DNA of 64,000 nucleotides. Source: Rhodoferax sp. U11-2br. Lineage in GTDB: Bacteria; Pseudomonadota; Gammaproteobacteria; Burkholderiales; Burkholderiaceae_C. Position 1 is the first letter of the stretch, and every line of letters begins with the position of its first letter. Both the position numbers and the translations under genes were made by a program. Where the stretch lies: NCBI RefSeq assembly GCF_018619435.1, contig NZ_JAHFZF010000023.1, positions 1 through 64,000 of the forward strand. Reading direction: 5' to 3'. Shown here in pieces: positions 30,921 through 39,618 of this stretch. Below the pieces are notes generated by a model that did not search any database, was not told the origin of the DNA, and worked only from the letters and a program-made list of their open reading frames with translations.

Positions 30921-31169
30921 ATGAAAAAACTCAATGTCACCATCCAGTTGGAAATGTCGGTCCCTGACGACTGGGAACTGGTGGAAACCTCCAACGGCGG
31001 CCACGTCGTGCAGCTGCCCAACCAACAGTTTCTGGACCTGGCGATCGAACCGCTGTTTGCCAGCGACCCGGAAGATACCTGGACCAGCAGCGAAGACGAA
31101 ACCGTGCTCAACGACATCCTGGACATGGTCGAGACCGAAGAGGTGACCTACACCTTTGTCACCCACTGA
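30921..31169 (+). CDS. Small acidic hypothetical protein (82 aa)
   Basis: Very acidic product beginning MKKLNVTIQLEMSVPDDWEL and ending TEEVTYTFVTH, with an acidic middle (DPEDTWTSSEDETV). No membrane segment or metal motif. The VTIQLEM...WEL and VTYTF strands suggest a small beta protein. Codon use matches the surrounding genes, so it is probably real. It is followed by a terminator hairpin at 31213. Confidence 0.6.
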   Translation: MKKLNVTIQLEMSVPDDWELVETSNGGHVVQLPNQQFLDLAIEPLFASDPEDTWTSSEDETVLNDILDMVETEEVTYTFVTH

Positions 31170-31212
31170 CACACCTCCCTTGCGAAAGCGCTAGGCGCCC
31201 CCAGTTAAAACC

Positions 31213-31240
31213 GACGTCGCTCCGTGCGGCGTCGTTGTTT
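31213..31240 (+). terminator. Rho-independent terminator
   Basis: Stem GACGTCGC/GCGGCGTC (one G-U pair) with loop TCCGT, followed by GTTGTTT. It ends the transcript of the 82 aa gene before the nitroreductase. Confidence 0.65.
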
Positions 31241-31260
31241 ACCCCTGATGAAAGCCCCCC

Positions 31261-31899
31261 ATGTCTGAACTGCTCGACAAGCTCGAATGGCGCTACGCCG
31301 CCAAAAAAATGAACCCGGCCAAGGCCGTGCCCCAGGACAAGGTTGACCGCATTGTGGAAGCCGCCCGCCTGGCCCCCACCTCCAGCGGCCTGCAGCCGTT
31401 TGAGCTGATTGTGGTCACCAGCCAATCGGTGCGAGAGCAGATCAAACCGATTGCCTGGAACCAGGGCCAGATCACCGACGGCTCGCACCTGCTGGTGTTT
31501 GCCGCCTGGGACAACTACACGCCTGAGCGCATCAACGCCATGTTTGACCTGACCAACGCCCAGCGTGGTGGCACCAACCCCGGCTGGGAAGCCTACCGCC
31601 AGAAGCTGCTGGCGGCCTACCCGCCACGTGACGCGCAGGTCAACTTTGAACACGCCGCGCGCCAGGCCTACATTGCCTTGGGTGCGGCCCTGATTGCCGC
31701 CGCCTTTGAAGAGGTGGACGCCACCCCGATGGAAGGCTTCGACCCGGACGCGCTGGACAAGATCCTGGATTTGAGGGCCCGTGGCCTGCGCAGTGTCGCC
31801 ATCGTGCCGCTGGGTTACCGCCAGGCCGACCAGGACTGGCTGGTGAACCTGAAAAAGGTGCGCCGACCACGTGAACAGTTTGTCACCGACGTCAAATAA
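31261..31899 (+). CDS. Nitroreductase family NAD(P)H oxidoreductase
   Basis: Predicted 212 aa FMN enzyme, NfsB-like. FMN contacts are expected from RYAAKKMNP at residues 11-19 (the R-S/A-x-K segment), LAPTSSGLQPFELIVV near 38-53, and the late GLRSVAIVPLGYRQADQDWL. These enzymes reduce nitroaromatics or quinones with NAD(P)H. Monocistronic between a terminator and the antiporter gene. Physiological substrate unknown. Confidence 0.9.
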   Translation: MSELLDKLEWRYAAKKMNPAKAVPQDKVDRIVEAARLAPTSSGLQPFELIVVTSQSVREQIKPIAWNQGQITDGSHLLVFAAWDNYTPERINAMFDLTNAQRGGTNPGWEAYRQKLLAAYPPRDAQVNFEHAARQAYIALGAALIAAAFEEVDATPMEGFDPDALDKILDLRARGLRSVAIVPLGYRQADQDWLVNLKKVRRPREQFVTDVK

Positions 31900-31976
31900 G
31901 CCAATTTCATGGACCGCCGGGGTGGATCAGGCCCCGGGGGTGACTACACTGATGCCCATGTACTTGGGCTCATGTG

Positions 31977-33239
31977 ATGGCTAGTCAGCACTGGTTTGTG
32001 TTGATCGGGGCCTTGCTCCTGGTACGGGGTTTGACCGCCACGCTGCTGCAGCGCTCGCCGGTGACCTCGTCCATTCTGTATCTGGTCTTTGGTTTGCTGG
32101 TGGGGCCGAGTGCGCTCCACCTGTTCCACTTCAATCCCCTCCAAGAATCAGCCTTGCTCGAGACCTTGACCGAGGTCGCGGTGCTGATTTCGCTGTTCTC
32201 GGCTGGTGTCAAGATGCCGGTGCCCTTCAACCTGCCACGCTGGCGCACACCGATCCTGTTGGCCACGGTGTCCATGGGCATCACCGTGGGTCTGGTGGCG
32301 GCCTTTTGTTATTACCTGCTGGATTTGCCACTGGGCGCAGGCGTCTTGCTGGGCGCCATCGTGGCGCCAACCGACCCGGTGCTGGCCACCGATGTGCAGG
32401 TGCGCCACCCAGGTGACCGCGACCTGCTGCGTTTCACCCTGACCAGCGAGGCCGGCATGAACGACGGCAGCGCTTTCCCGTTTGTGATGCTGGGTCTGGG
32501 CCTGCTCGGCTTACACGACCTGGGCGGCGACTATGGCACGCGATGGTGGCTGGTGGAGGTGCTCTGGGCCACGTTGAGCGCGGTGGCCATTGGTGTGGCC
32601 GCCGGTGTGGCGCTGGCCCGCCTGGGCTGGAAATTACGCCGTGCACCACACCAGCACCAGCTGATGGACGATTTTCTGGGTCTGGGGCTGATTGGTGTGG
32701 TCTACGGCCTGTGTGTGATGGTCGATGCCTGGGGCTTTCTGGCGGTGTTTTTTGCCGCAGTGGCACTGCGCCAGACCGAGCAAAAGCTGGCAAACACCAC
32801 ACCCGCCGCCCACAACGCCGAGCCACTGCCCACCGTGAGTGAAGGCTCGCTGGTGTTCAAGGAACATCTGGAGCGCCTGTCCGAGATGCTGCTGGTGATC
32901 CTGGTCGGTGGCACGCTGTACCTCAACTCCTGGACCTGGGCGGCGGTGGGCCTCTCGCTGTTCCTGTTTCTGGTGGCGCGCCCGCTCAGTGTGTTCGTTG
33001 GCTTGGCAGGCAGTGGCACACCGTGGCGCATTCAGGGCCTGGCGGCCTGGTTTGGGGTGCGTGGGGTCGGCTCCTTGTATTACCTGATGTATGCCATCCA
33101 GCACGGTCTACCTGAAGAGTTGGCCCTGCAAATGATCCAGCTCACCCTGATTGTGGTGACGATGTCAATTCTGGTGCACGGCATCAGCGTCAAGCCGCTA
33201 CTGGGCCTGTTCTGGCGCCGTGGCAAACCCGAAAGCTAG
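31977..33239 (+). CDS. Cation:proton antiporter, CPA1/NhaP type
   Basis: Predicted 420 aa integral membrane protein with about 12 helices. The core of CPA1 antiporters is visible: VLLGAIVAPTDPVLATDVQV in helix 5 and FTLTSEAGMNDGSAFPFVML (with the paired ND motif) in helix 6, which carry the ion-binding Asp. AAWFGVRGVGSLYYLMYA in the second half is also typical. It exchanges Na+ or K+ for H+ across the inner membrane. ATG 31977 chosen; GTG 31974 is adjacent. The stop is followed at once by palindromic repeat copy 11. Confidence 0.92.
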   Translation: MASQHWFVLIGALLLVRGLTATLLQRSPVTSSILYLVFGLLVGPSALHLFHFNPLQESALLETLTEVAVLISLFSAGVKMPVPFNLPRWRTPILLATVSMGITVGLVAAFCYYLLDLPLGAGVLLGAIVAPTDPVLATDVQVRHPGDRDLLRFTLTSEAGMNDGSAFPFVMLGLGLLGLHDLGGDYGTRWWLVEVLWATLSAVAIGVAAGVALARLGWKLRRAPHQHQLMDDFLGLGLIGVVYGLCVMVDAWGFLAVFFAAVALRQTEQKLANTTPAAHNAEPLPTVSEGSLVFKEHLERLSEMLLVILVGGTLYLNSWTWAAVGLSLFLFLVARPLSVFVGLAGSGTPWRIQGLAAWFGVRGVGSLYYLMYAIQHGLPEELALQMIQLTLIVVTMSILVHGISVKPLLGLFWRRGKPES

Positions 33240-33240
33240 T

Positions 33241-33289
33241 TATTTTGATAGCACCTAACCCTTTTATCAAAAGGGCCAGAGGCCAATTT
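33241..33289 (+). repeat. Dispersed 45 bp palindromic repeat, copy 11
   Basis: TATTTTGATAGCACCTAACC, CTTTTATCAAAAGGG, CCAGAGGCCAATTTC. It fills the convergent gap between the antiporter and the MoxR-operon membrane protein. Confidence 0.88.
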
Positions 33290-33298
33290 CGTTCATTT

Positions 33299-34660
33299 TT
33301 ACCGAGCCAGTTCGGGCACCGCCCCGGTGAGGATGTCACACACCCCCTGCACGGTTTCGCGCAAGGCCAGTGCCCGCTGCGGGGTGGCGGGCAGCCCGCC
33401 AAAACGCACTTCGCCGTAGTTGTCGGCAGCGGCCCCCAGCCAGCGCCGTGCCAGCGGTGGCAAACCGGGCGCGGTCAGCCAATGCTCACGCACCGACTGG
33501 CCCGGCTGCCTGGGGTGGCCATGGGCCTGCAGACACCAGCGCAAGGCCCGTGCCGACAGCCACATCGACGCCAACGGGTACAGGTGCGCCAGCAACCAGG
33601 CGCAGCCCAGTGTTAGCACCAAACCAACACGCCAGCGCCATCGCCACAGCAGCCAGCTGATCAACAAGGCGGCCAGCAGCCAAGCCAGCATCTGCCACAG
33701 GTTGATGCTGAACAAGGGCACCCACTCAAGCTGCATCGTGAACGAGCCGTTCAGTCCCTCACGCAGGGACTGCGCCGCATCCAGCAGCTTCTGCATCAGG
33801 CCGCGCTGCCAGTCCGGGATAAAACCGTCCGACAAGGCGCGGCGCATGTCCTGCAATAGGGCATCCCAGGGGCTGCCCGTCTCGCCCAAAGCCCCGCCTG
33901 AAACACCACCCTGCCCTGGCCCCTGACCACCGCTGCCACCCTGGCCTAGGTTGGATAAGCCATCCCCGGGACCCGCCGGTTGCGTGAACCGGCCAGGGGT
34001 GTCGGTGCCCGGTGGCAAAAAGCCAAAACTCAGCACCGTGGGCCGGGGCGCAAAGAAAAACAGCCCGATCACCAGCAGCAGCGCCACCACCATAAAAACC
34101 AGCGTCATCCCCCCCTTGACCCAGCGCGACAGCCGAACACCCGCCGCGTGCTCCCAAGCCAGCGCCAGGCCACCCAACACCCAGGCGGGCCCCAGGTAAA
34201 ACCACAGCGTCCAGTCCGCATTGCCATGGGTGCCAACCAGGAAGCTGACCACAAAAATGACCATCAACGTCAGGTAAAAATCACGCCGGGTACGCAGCAA
34301 CACCGCCCGCGCCCCCATGACGATCATCAGTGTCAGACCGGTCCAGCGCAGCAGGTTGAACATCAGAAAACCCGGAAACAGCGCCAGCACACCACCCACC
34401 CCACCCATCACCAGCCACAAGCTGCGCCCGGCCCCTGGCGGACGCAAAGCGTTGAGGGTGCCCGCCCCAAAACCCAGCAGCGCCCAGACCAGCCACAACG
34501 TGCCTTCGAGCGCAAAGTAGCCATAACGCCGGTCCAGGTACGAAAAACCCAGCCCCACAAACACATAACTCAAGCCCGTCAGCGCCACCACCGTGCGGCT
34601 GTTGAGCCGGGGCTCGGCCTCGGGCAACACCACACGGCCTCGGGTTGGAGGGCGGCTCAT
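33299..34660 (-). CDS. Polytopic membrane protein in the TgpA position of a MoxR-DUF58 operon
   Basis: Predicted 453 aa with about six hydrophobic helices in the first half (residues 20-225), a Gly/Pro-rich linker (about 245-280), another pair of helices (about 330-390) and a basic C-terminus. In such operons this third gene usually encodes a TgpA-like protein with a periplasmic transglutaminase core between membrane parts (about 650 aa). Here that core is absent: no Cys/His/Asp triad is visible and the glycine-rich linker stands in its place. The start overlaps the DUF58 stop (ATGA), so it is translationally coupled. Function unknown, presumably an envelope accessory of the MoxR system. Confidence 0.75.
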   Translation of the reverse strand: MSRPPTRGRVVLPEAEPRLNSRTVVALTGLSYVFVGLGFSYLDRRYGYFALEGTLWLVWALLGFGAGTLNALRPPGAGRSLWLVMGGVGGVLALFPGFLMFNLLRWTGLTLMIVMGARAVLLRTRRDFYLTLMVIFVVSFLVGTHGNADWTLWFYLGPAWVLGGLALAWEHAAGVRLSRWVKGGMTLVFMVVALLLVIGLFFFAPRPTVLSFGFLPPGTDTPGRFTQPAGPGDGLSNLGQGGSGGQGPGQGGVSGGALGETGSPWDALLQDMRRALSDGFIPDWQRGLMQKLLDAAQSLREGLNGSFTMQLEWVPLFSINLWQMLAWLLAALLISWLLWRWRWRVGLVLTLGCAWLLAHLYPLASMWLSARALRWCLQAHGHPRQPGQSVREHWLTAPGLPPLARRWLGAAADNYGEVRFGGLPATPQRALALRETVQGVCDILTGAVPELAR

Positions 34661-35823
34661 GGCAGCTCCAGCAAAGTGGCAAAACCGGCTTGGGTCAACG
34701 TGTGAGCCAGCTGGCGGGCCTGCTGCAGCTCCTGCGCTGGCGACCGGCGTCCGACCGCGATACAGGCCAGCACCCGGCAAGCCTGGTTGGCCAACACGGC
34801 CAACGCAGCCAGCAGTTCCGGCGCGGCCTGGCTGCCACTCACCACCACAGCCACCTGTTCTCCGGGTGCAGTGTCCTGCGCCGCCCGCGCCACGGCCTGG
34901 CTCAGGCTGGTGTCTGTGGGCAAGGCCTCGGCCAAGGCCCGACGCAGGCGCAGGCCGTCACGCAGCGGTGTTGGCTGGGTGTCGAGGTACAAGAACAGCT
35001 GTGCACCGTTGTTCAACGCGGCCTCACCCACCCCGGCCGCCAGGCGCATGCTTTGTTCACCGGCGCTATCAGGTTCACCCAGCGCCGGGGCGCGCGGCGC
35101 CTGGACCAGCAGCCGCAGCCGGATCGAGCCGCTTTGCTGAAAGTGCTGAATCACCAGCTCACCCACCCGGGCCGAGGCACGCCAGCTCACCCGGCCCACC
35201 GACTCACCCTGCTGGTAGGGGCGAAGCATTCCCAGCTCAAACGACTGGCCCATACGCCGGGCGCTCAATTCACCCTGCGGGTCTTCGGTGACGTCCCAGG
35301 GCAACGGCCAGTGCACCGGTTGTGATTGGGGCAACACATATTGCGTAATCTCGGGCCGCTGCAAGCCGTGCTGGGCGCGCACCAAGCCCAGCGGAAAACC
35401 ACTGGACAGCCGCACGGCGTTCAACTGGTACAAGCCACGGCAGGGAAAAGACAGCAGACCTCCCAGGTCCGGCAGATGCCCGGAGCGCAGCACTGGCACC
35501 GTCTGGCTCAACACCAGACGTTGTGAGGCCCAGATCCACTCTGTCTCCACCATCACCATAAACGCGGGCCAGGGTGTGCTGCGCGCCAGCACCAGGTCCA
35601 GCGGGCAAACCTCGCCCTCGGTGACCTCGGTGTTGGCCTTGGCGGACAGGTGCACCGTGGTGCCACGCAGCGACAACCAGGGCAAACCAAAACCCAGCAC
35701 CGTCACCACCACCAGAAACAGGAACATGGCGTAGACCATCGGGTCGTGGCGGTTGATGGCGGCCATCAGCAGCACCGCACACAGCGCCAGCAACACGCGC
35801 GACTTGCTGAGCCAGCTTTCCAT
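34657..35823 (-). CDS. DUF58 domain protein of the MoxR operon
   Basis: Predicted 388 aa. Two N-terminal transmembrane helices (about residues 8-50) anchor a cytosolic part containing the DUF58 signature RPYQQGESVGRVSWRASAR followed by VGELVIQHF (about 215-240), and a von Willebrand A-like C-terminal region. DUF58 proteins are encoded beside MoxR AAA ATPases and are thought to act with them as chaperones for protein or metal-cofactor assembly. Second gene of the operon, 9 bp after moxR and overlapping the next gene by 4 bp. Confidence 0.87.
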   Translation of the reverse strand: MESWLSKSRVLLALCAVLLMAAINRHDPMVYAMFLFLVVVTVLGFGLPWLSLRGTTVHLSAKANTEVTEGEVCPLDLVLARSTPWPAFMVMVETEWIWASQRLVLSQTVPVLRSGHLPDLGGLLSFPCRGLYQLNAVRLSSGFPLGLVRAQHGLQRPEITQYVLPQSQPVHWPLPWDVTEDPQGELSARRMGQSFELGMLRPYQQGESVGRVSWRASARVGELVIQHFQQSGSIRLRLLVQAPRAPALGEPDSAGEQSMRLAAGVGEAALNNGAQLFLYLDTQPTPLRDGLRLRRALAEALPTDTSLSQAVARAAQDTAPGEQVAVVVSGSQAAPELLAALAVLANQACRVLACIAVGRRSPAQELQQARQLAHTLTQAGFATLLELP

Positions 35824-35832
35824 GGCGCGGGC

Positions 35833-36795
35833 CTACTGCGGGGTGCGTTGGGACAACAAGATATCCTGGATCACAGCCTCTGCCGACTTCGGGGTGCTGC
35901 CCTGGTTTTGCAAGATGATGCGGTGCGCCAGCACCGGCACCGCCACCTCACGCACCACCGCCGGATCAACATACGAACGCCCACGCAGGCAACTCAGCGC
36001 GCGCGCCATCCGTGCCATCCCCAGCGTGCCACGTGGGCTGGCGCCAAAACGGATGGCCGGGTGGCTGCGGGTGGCGGCCACGATGGCCGTCATAAAACGG
36101 GCGATCTCGGGGGTGACGGTGACATCGTGCGCACAAGCCACCAGCCGGGCAAAGTCCCCCACAGCACACACCGGCTGCAAACGTGTGATCGGGTGTGAAA
36201 ACTGTTGGCTGGTGATCAGCCCGGCCTCGGTCTCGGCATCGGGATAACCGAGTGAGAGGCGGATCAGAAAACGGTCCAGCTGCGCCTCGGGCAGCGGGTA
36301 GGTGCCCGCCATGTCGATCGGGTTCTGGGTGGCCAACACCGTGAACGGCGCTGGCAGCGCCACCGTCTGGCCGTCCAGCGTGATCTGGCCCTCTTCCATA
36401 CATTCCAGCAGCGCCGACTGGGCGCGTGGGTTGGCGCGGTTGATTTCATCGGCCAGCACGATGTTGGCAAACACCGGCCCCGGGCGCAGCACAAAACTGC
36501 CATCCTTGGGGTTGTAGACCGGGCCACCCACAATGTCCGAGGGCATCAAGTCGGCCGTGAACTGGATGCGTTTGAACGACAGCCCGACCGACACCGCCAG
36601 CGCCCGCGCCAACATGGTTTTGCCCAGGCCAGGCACGTCTTCGATCAGCACATGACCACCGGCCATAACAGCGGCCAGGGCCTGCTCCACCTGCAGGTGT
36701 TTGCCCTGCAAGACTTGCTCAACGTTGTGAACGATGGTGTGTGACAGGTTCGCGGCGTCTTTGGCCGACCAGACCGGCGCTTGTGATGTGCTCAA
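35833..36795 (-). CDS. MoxR family AAA ATPase
   Basis: Predicted 320 aa. Walker A HVLIEDVPGLGKTMLAR, Walker B ANIVLADEINRANPR, sensor 1 VLATQNPIDMAG, and the MoxR hallmark YPLPEAQLDRFL are all present, with the alpha-helical lid near the C-terminus. I favour a TTG start at 36795 because GGGAGG lies 7 nt before it. An in-frame ATG at 36810 would add five residues but has no Shine-Dalgarno sequence and itself overlaps GGGAGG. MoxR ATPases remodel client proteins with DUF58/VWA partners, which follow here. Confidence 0.9.
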   Translation of the reverse strand: MSTSQAPVWSAKDAANLSHTIVHNVEQVLQGKHLQVEQALAAVMAGGHVLIEDVPGLGKTMLARALAVSVGLSFKRIQFTADLMPSDIVGGPVYNPKDGSFVLRPGPVFANIVLADEINRANPRAQSALLECMEEGQITLDGQTVALPAPFTVLATQNPIDMAGTYPLPEAQLDRFLIRLSLGYPDAETEAGLITSQQFSHPITRLQPVCAVGDFARLVACAHDVTVTPEIARFMTAIVAATRSHPAIRFGASPRGTLGMARMARALSCLRGRSYVDPAVVREVAVPVLAHRIILQNQGSTPKSAEAVIQDILLSQRTPQ

Positions 36796-36803
36796 TTGGC
36801 ATC

Positions 36804-36819
36804 CTCCCATTTTTGGGAG
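36804..36819 (-). promoter_or_regulatory. Hairpin covering the moxR ribosome-binding site
   Basis: CTCCCA/TGGGAG with a 4 nt spacer. One arm includes the GGGAGG Shine-Dalgarno sequence, so an RNA hairpin could hide it and limit translation of the operon. Confidence 0.35.
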
Positions 36820-36919
36820 AAATTCTAATGGCAGCCACAGAGCAGCCGGGGCGTGGCAAAGCCAAGCGCTCAGGCCTGTCCTGATGCGCCAGACTCAGGC
36901 CGATGAACATCTGCCGCGC

Positions 36920-37387
36920 TTAAATCAGCGGTCGCAGCGGCTGGTCTTCAAACTCGGTGTTCAGCACCACGGTGCTGGTGGTGCGGGCGACCCCGGGGAT
37001 GGCCTTGATCTGGTAGAGCACGGCTTCCAGCTCGCGGGCCTGATTGGTGCGGATTTTGGCCAAAAAGTCATACTCACCGGCCACGCTGTGCAACTCTTGC
37101 ACCGCCGCGATCTCGCGCAGACGCGGGGCCACTTCGCGGCAATGGACACCCCCGTCGTTGCGAATGGCCACAAAGGCGGTAAAACTCAAACCCACACTCT
37201 CTGGGTCCACACTGATGGAGAAGCGTCGGATCACGCCTCGCTCCAGCATCTTCTTCACGCGCTCGTGTACCGCTGCGGTGGACAAACCAACATCGGCCCC
37301 CACGTCAGCGTAAGAACGTCGGCCATCCTCCCCGAGGGCCGTAATAATTCCTGCATCAATCGCATCGATCTGAATATTTGTTGGCAT
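36920..37387 (-). CDS. Lrp/AsnC family transcriptional regulator
   Basis: Predicted 155 aa. The N-terminal helix-turn-helix (IDAIDAGIITALGEDGRRSY, VGLSTAAVHERVKKMLERGV) and the C-terminal RAM ligand domain (VQELHSVAGEYDFLAKIRT, IPGVARTTSTVVLNTEF) are canonical. It probably controls the divergent EamA exporter at 37458 across a 70 bp AT-rich intergenic region. Such Lrp-exporter pairs often govern amino-acid export. Confidence 0.94.
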   Translation of the reverse strand: MPTNIQIDAIDAGIITALGEDGRRSYADVGADVGLSTAAVHERVKKMLERGVIRRFSISVDPESVGLSFTAFVAIRNDGGVHCREVAPRLREIAAVQELHSVAGEYDFLAKIRTNQARELEAVLYQIKAIPGVARTTSTVVLNTEFEDQPLRPLI

Positions 37388-37457
37388 AGCAGTTGTTTTT
37401 GTGTAATATCTACAAAATTATTTCAGTTACCGAAAATTTTACGGCCCTATCAACGAT

Positions 37458-38435
37458 ATGCCTACCAATTTACATACATCCTTGCGTCAACCGCCTTTTT
37501 GGGCTCTGCTGACGGCCTTGTTGCTGGTTTACATCGTTTGGGGCACCACCTACTTTGCCACGGCCATCGCGTTGAAAAGCATGCCCGCCATCTGGATGAA
37601 TGGGGCCCGTTTTGTGTTGGCTGGGGTGGTGATGCTGGCCTGGGGGCTGTGGCACGGTGAAAAGCTGCCCACCGCCCGGCAGTGGCGCAATGCGGCGCTG
37701 GTCGGTGGGCTGATGGTGTTTGGTGCGATGAACCTGGTGGTGTTTGCCCAAAAACACGGCATCGGCTCAGGGCTGATGGCCACCGTGATCACCACCATGC
37801 CGATGTGGCTGGCCTTGTGGACCCGTTGGGGTGGCGAAAAAGTCCCGTACACCAGCTGGATCGGGCTGGCGCTGGGTGTGGCAGGCGCAGCCCTGTTGTC
37901 TCTCGAAGGCGACTTTTCTGCCAACTGGTTGGGTGCGCTGGCCGCTTTTGCGGCACCCCTGTGCTGGAGCATGGGCTCCTACGCCTCGCGTCGGCTGGAT
38001 TTGCCCAGCCCCGCCATGGCCGCCTCGTCGGAATGGCTGGCGGGTGGCGCCATGGGCTTGCTACTGTCCAGATGGCTGGAGCCACAAGACAGCTTGGCCA
38101 ACGTCACAAGTACCGGCTGGTTGGCCTGGGCCTATTTGCTGGTGTTTGGCACTCTGATTGCGCTCAACGCTTATCTGTGGTTATTGAAAAACACCAGCGC
38201 CGCAGTGGCTGGCAGTTACTCGTTTGTGAACCCGGCGGTGGCGCTGTTGGTGGGTGCGGGCATTGGGCACGAGGTGTTGACCGGCTGGGTGTTTGCCGCC
38301 CTGCCCTTGATTGCCGCTGCGCTGACCATGATCCTGTATGGCCCCACGCTGGTGGCCGCGTTGACAGAGAAGAAGCTGGGGCGATGGTCTGCCAACACCC
38401 CAACAGCCAAGAAATGCTACCAACAAAATAGCTGA
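37458..38435 (+). CDS. EamA/DMT family exporter
   Basis: Predicted 325 aa inner-membrane protein with ten hydrophobic helices in two EamA repeats. Indicative segments are LLLVYIVWGTTYFATAIAL, MFGAMNLVVFAQKHGIGSG-like MVFGAMNLVVFAQKHGIGSG, and WAYLLVFGTLIALNAYLWLL plus YSFVNPAVALLVG in the second repeat. YedA-like members export amino acids or metabolites. Divergent from an Lrp regulator, its likely controller. The last codons and the TGA stop lie within palindromic repeat copy 12, so the C-terminal tail (YQQNS) derives from the repeat. Confidence 0.92.
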   Translation: MPTNLHTSLRQPPFWALLTALLLVYIVWGTTYFATAIALKSMPAIWMNGARFVLAGVVMLAWGLWHGEKLPTARQWRNAALVGGLMVFGAMNLVVFAQKHGIGSGLMATVITTMPMWLALWTRWGGEKVPYTSWIGLALGVAGAALLSLEGDFSANWLGALAAFAAPLCWSMGSYASRRLDLPSPAMAASSEWLAGGAMGLLLSRWLEPQDSLANVTSTGWLAWAYLLVFGTLIALNAYLWLLKNTSAAVAGSYSFVNPAVALLVGAGIGHEVLTGWVFAALPLIAAALTMILYGPTLVAALTEKKLGRWSANTPTAKKCYQQNS

Positions 38436-38464
38436 CAGCCCTTTCACTCAAGGCTACAGGCCAA
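38424..38464 (+). repeat. Dispersed 45 bp palindromic repeat, copy 12
   Basis: CAAAATAGCTGACAGCCC, TTTCACTCAAGGCTACAGGC, CAAAAA. It supplies the stop codon of the EamA gene. Confidence 0.7.
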
Positions 38465-38521
38465 AAACACGATCAATCGAGAGTGCCAGAGCAGAGACGT
38501 CTGGCTTGCGTGCTCAGCCGG

Positions 38522-39175
38522 TCACGACAAAGCCAGCGCCTCATACACCCGGATCGCCGCATAAGCGTCGTTGGCGGCATAGACCAGCTGGGCTTCGCTC
38601 AGGCGCGGGTTGGCCCAGTTGCTGGTGGCGGCTTTTTTGGACTTGATGAAGCGCTGCTTGAACAGCACCGCCACCGCGCCTTTGACACCCATGTCCTTGC
38701 GGTAACCGCGCTCCAGGAACACGCTGTTGAGTTCCAGCACACCCATGGGTTGCACACCGAGCTTGGCGATGATGCGTTTACGGTCATCCCCCAGGCCAAA
38801 ACCAGCCTTGACGAAACCAGGCAGCGCCAACAACTCGGCTGCAACAGCGCGGCAGGCCGGATCATGTAACTGGAACACCCAGGCGCGCTCGCAGGTGGAG
38901 AGCTGCAGGATGTGGGGCCCGTCTGACATTTCACCCACGCGAAAAGTCGGCTTGGACTCGGTATCGAACCCCCAGGCCGGGGCCTTGGCCAGTGCGGCAG
39001 CGGCGGCACGCGCTTGCTCACCGGTGGTCACCAGCGTGATCCGGTCCAGACCCAGCCGCTCAAACTCGGGCAGCAGCGCAATGGCCTCTTTGTCCGGTGT
39101 GGCCAGGCGGGTGCGCGGTTTGGGCAGTGGCTGCTGTGGGCCGCGTGGGGCCGCATTGTCAGGGGGTGAACTCAT
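38522..39175 (-). CDS. 3'-5' exonuclease, RNase D-like DEDDy family
   Basis: Predicted 217 aa. The four acidic residues and Tyr of DEDDy exonucleases are visible: WGFDTES (Exo I, Asp and Glu), GLGDDRKRI (Exo II region), and LVYAANDAYAAIRVY (Exo III, Tyr and Asp). It lacks the HRDC domains of full RNase D, so it is a single-domain form. Substrate, RNA or DNA 3' ends, is unknown. The start overlaps the stop of the CoA-binding gene (ATGA), forming an operon with that and tatD. Confidence 0.88.
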   Translation of the reverse strand: MSSPPDNAAPRGPQQPLPKPRTRLATPDKEAIALLPEFERLGLDRITLVTTGEQARAAAAALAKAPAWGFDTESKPTFRVGEMSDGPHILQLSTCERAWVFQLHDPACRAVAAELLALPGFVKAGFGLGDDRKRIIAKLGVQPMGVLELNSVFLERGYRKDMGVKGAVAVLFKQRFIKSKKAATSNWANPRLSEAQLVYAANDAYAAIRVYEALALS

Positions 39176-39618
39176 CGGGACAGCGATCGCGCGTGATCCA
39201 CCTTCAGGCAGCGGTTTTGCACCGCCACCAAACCGGCAGCACGCGCGCGGGCCAAAGCCTCGTTGTGGGAAATACCCAGTTGCAGCCAGATGGCACCCAG
39301 GCCCAGCGTGATGGCTTCGTCCACCACCGGCGGCACGTCCTCGCTGTTGCGAAACACGTTGACCAGGTCAAGCGCTTCATGCGCCGCAGCGTCGGTCAAG
39401 GTCGCGTAAACCTTTTCACCTAGGATCGTCTGCCCGCTGGCAGCCGCCACCGGGTTGACCGGCACGATGGACCAGCCATGGGCCTGCATGTACTGTGCCA
39501 CGCCATAACTCTCACGGTGCACTTTGGGAGACAGCCCCACCACAGCCACGGTGCGGCAGTGCGTCAAGATGTGGTCAACAGCCTGCTGCTCGTTCAGTTC
39601 AGACGGTGGGGTACTCAT
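39172..39618 (-). CDS. CoA-binding (Rossmann) domain protein, YccU-like
   Basis: Predicted 148 aa single CoA_binding domain. The nucleotide-binding strand is TVAVVGLSPKVHRESYGVAQ, followed by WSIVPVNPVA, VDLVNVFRNSEDVPPVVDEA-type DLVNVFRNSEDVPPVVDEA and GAIWLQLGISHNEAL, all family hallmarks. Function unproven; YccU-like proteins bind CoA. It overlaps both neighbours by 4 bp in the tatD-CoA-exonuclease operon. Confidence 0.92.
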   Translation of the reverse strand: MSTPPSELNEQQAVDHILTHCRTVAVVGLSPKVHRESYGVAQYMQAHGWSIVPVNPVAAASGQTILGEKVYATLTDAAAHEALDLVNVFRNSEDVPPVVDEAITLGLGAIWLQLGISHNEALARARAAGLVAVQNRCLKVDHARSLSR

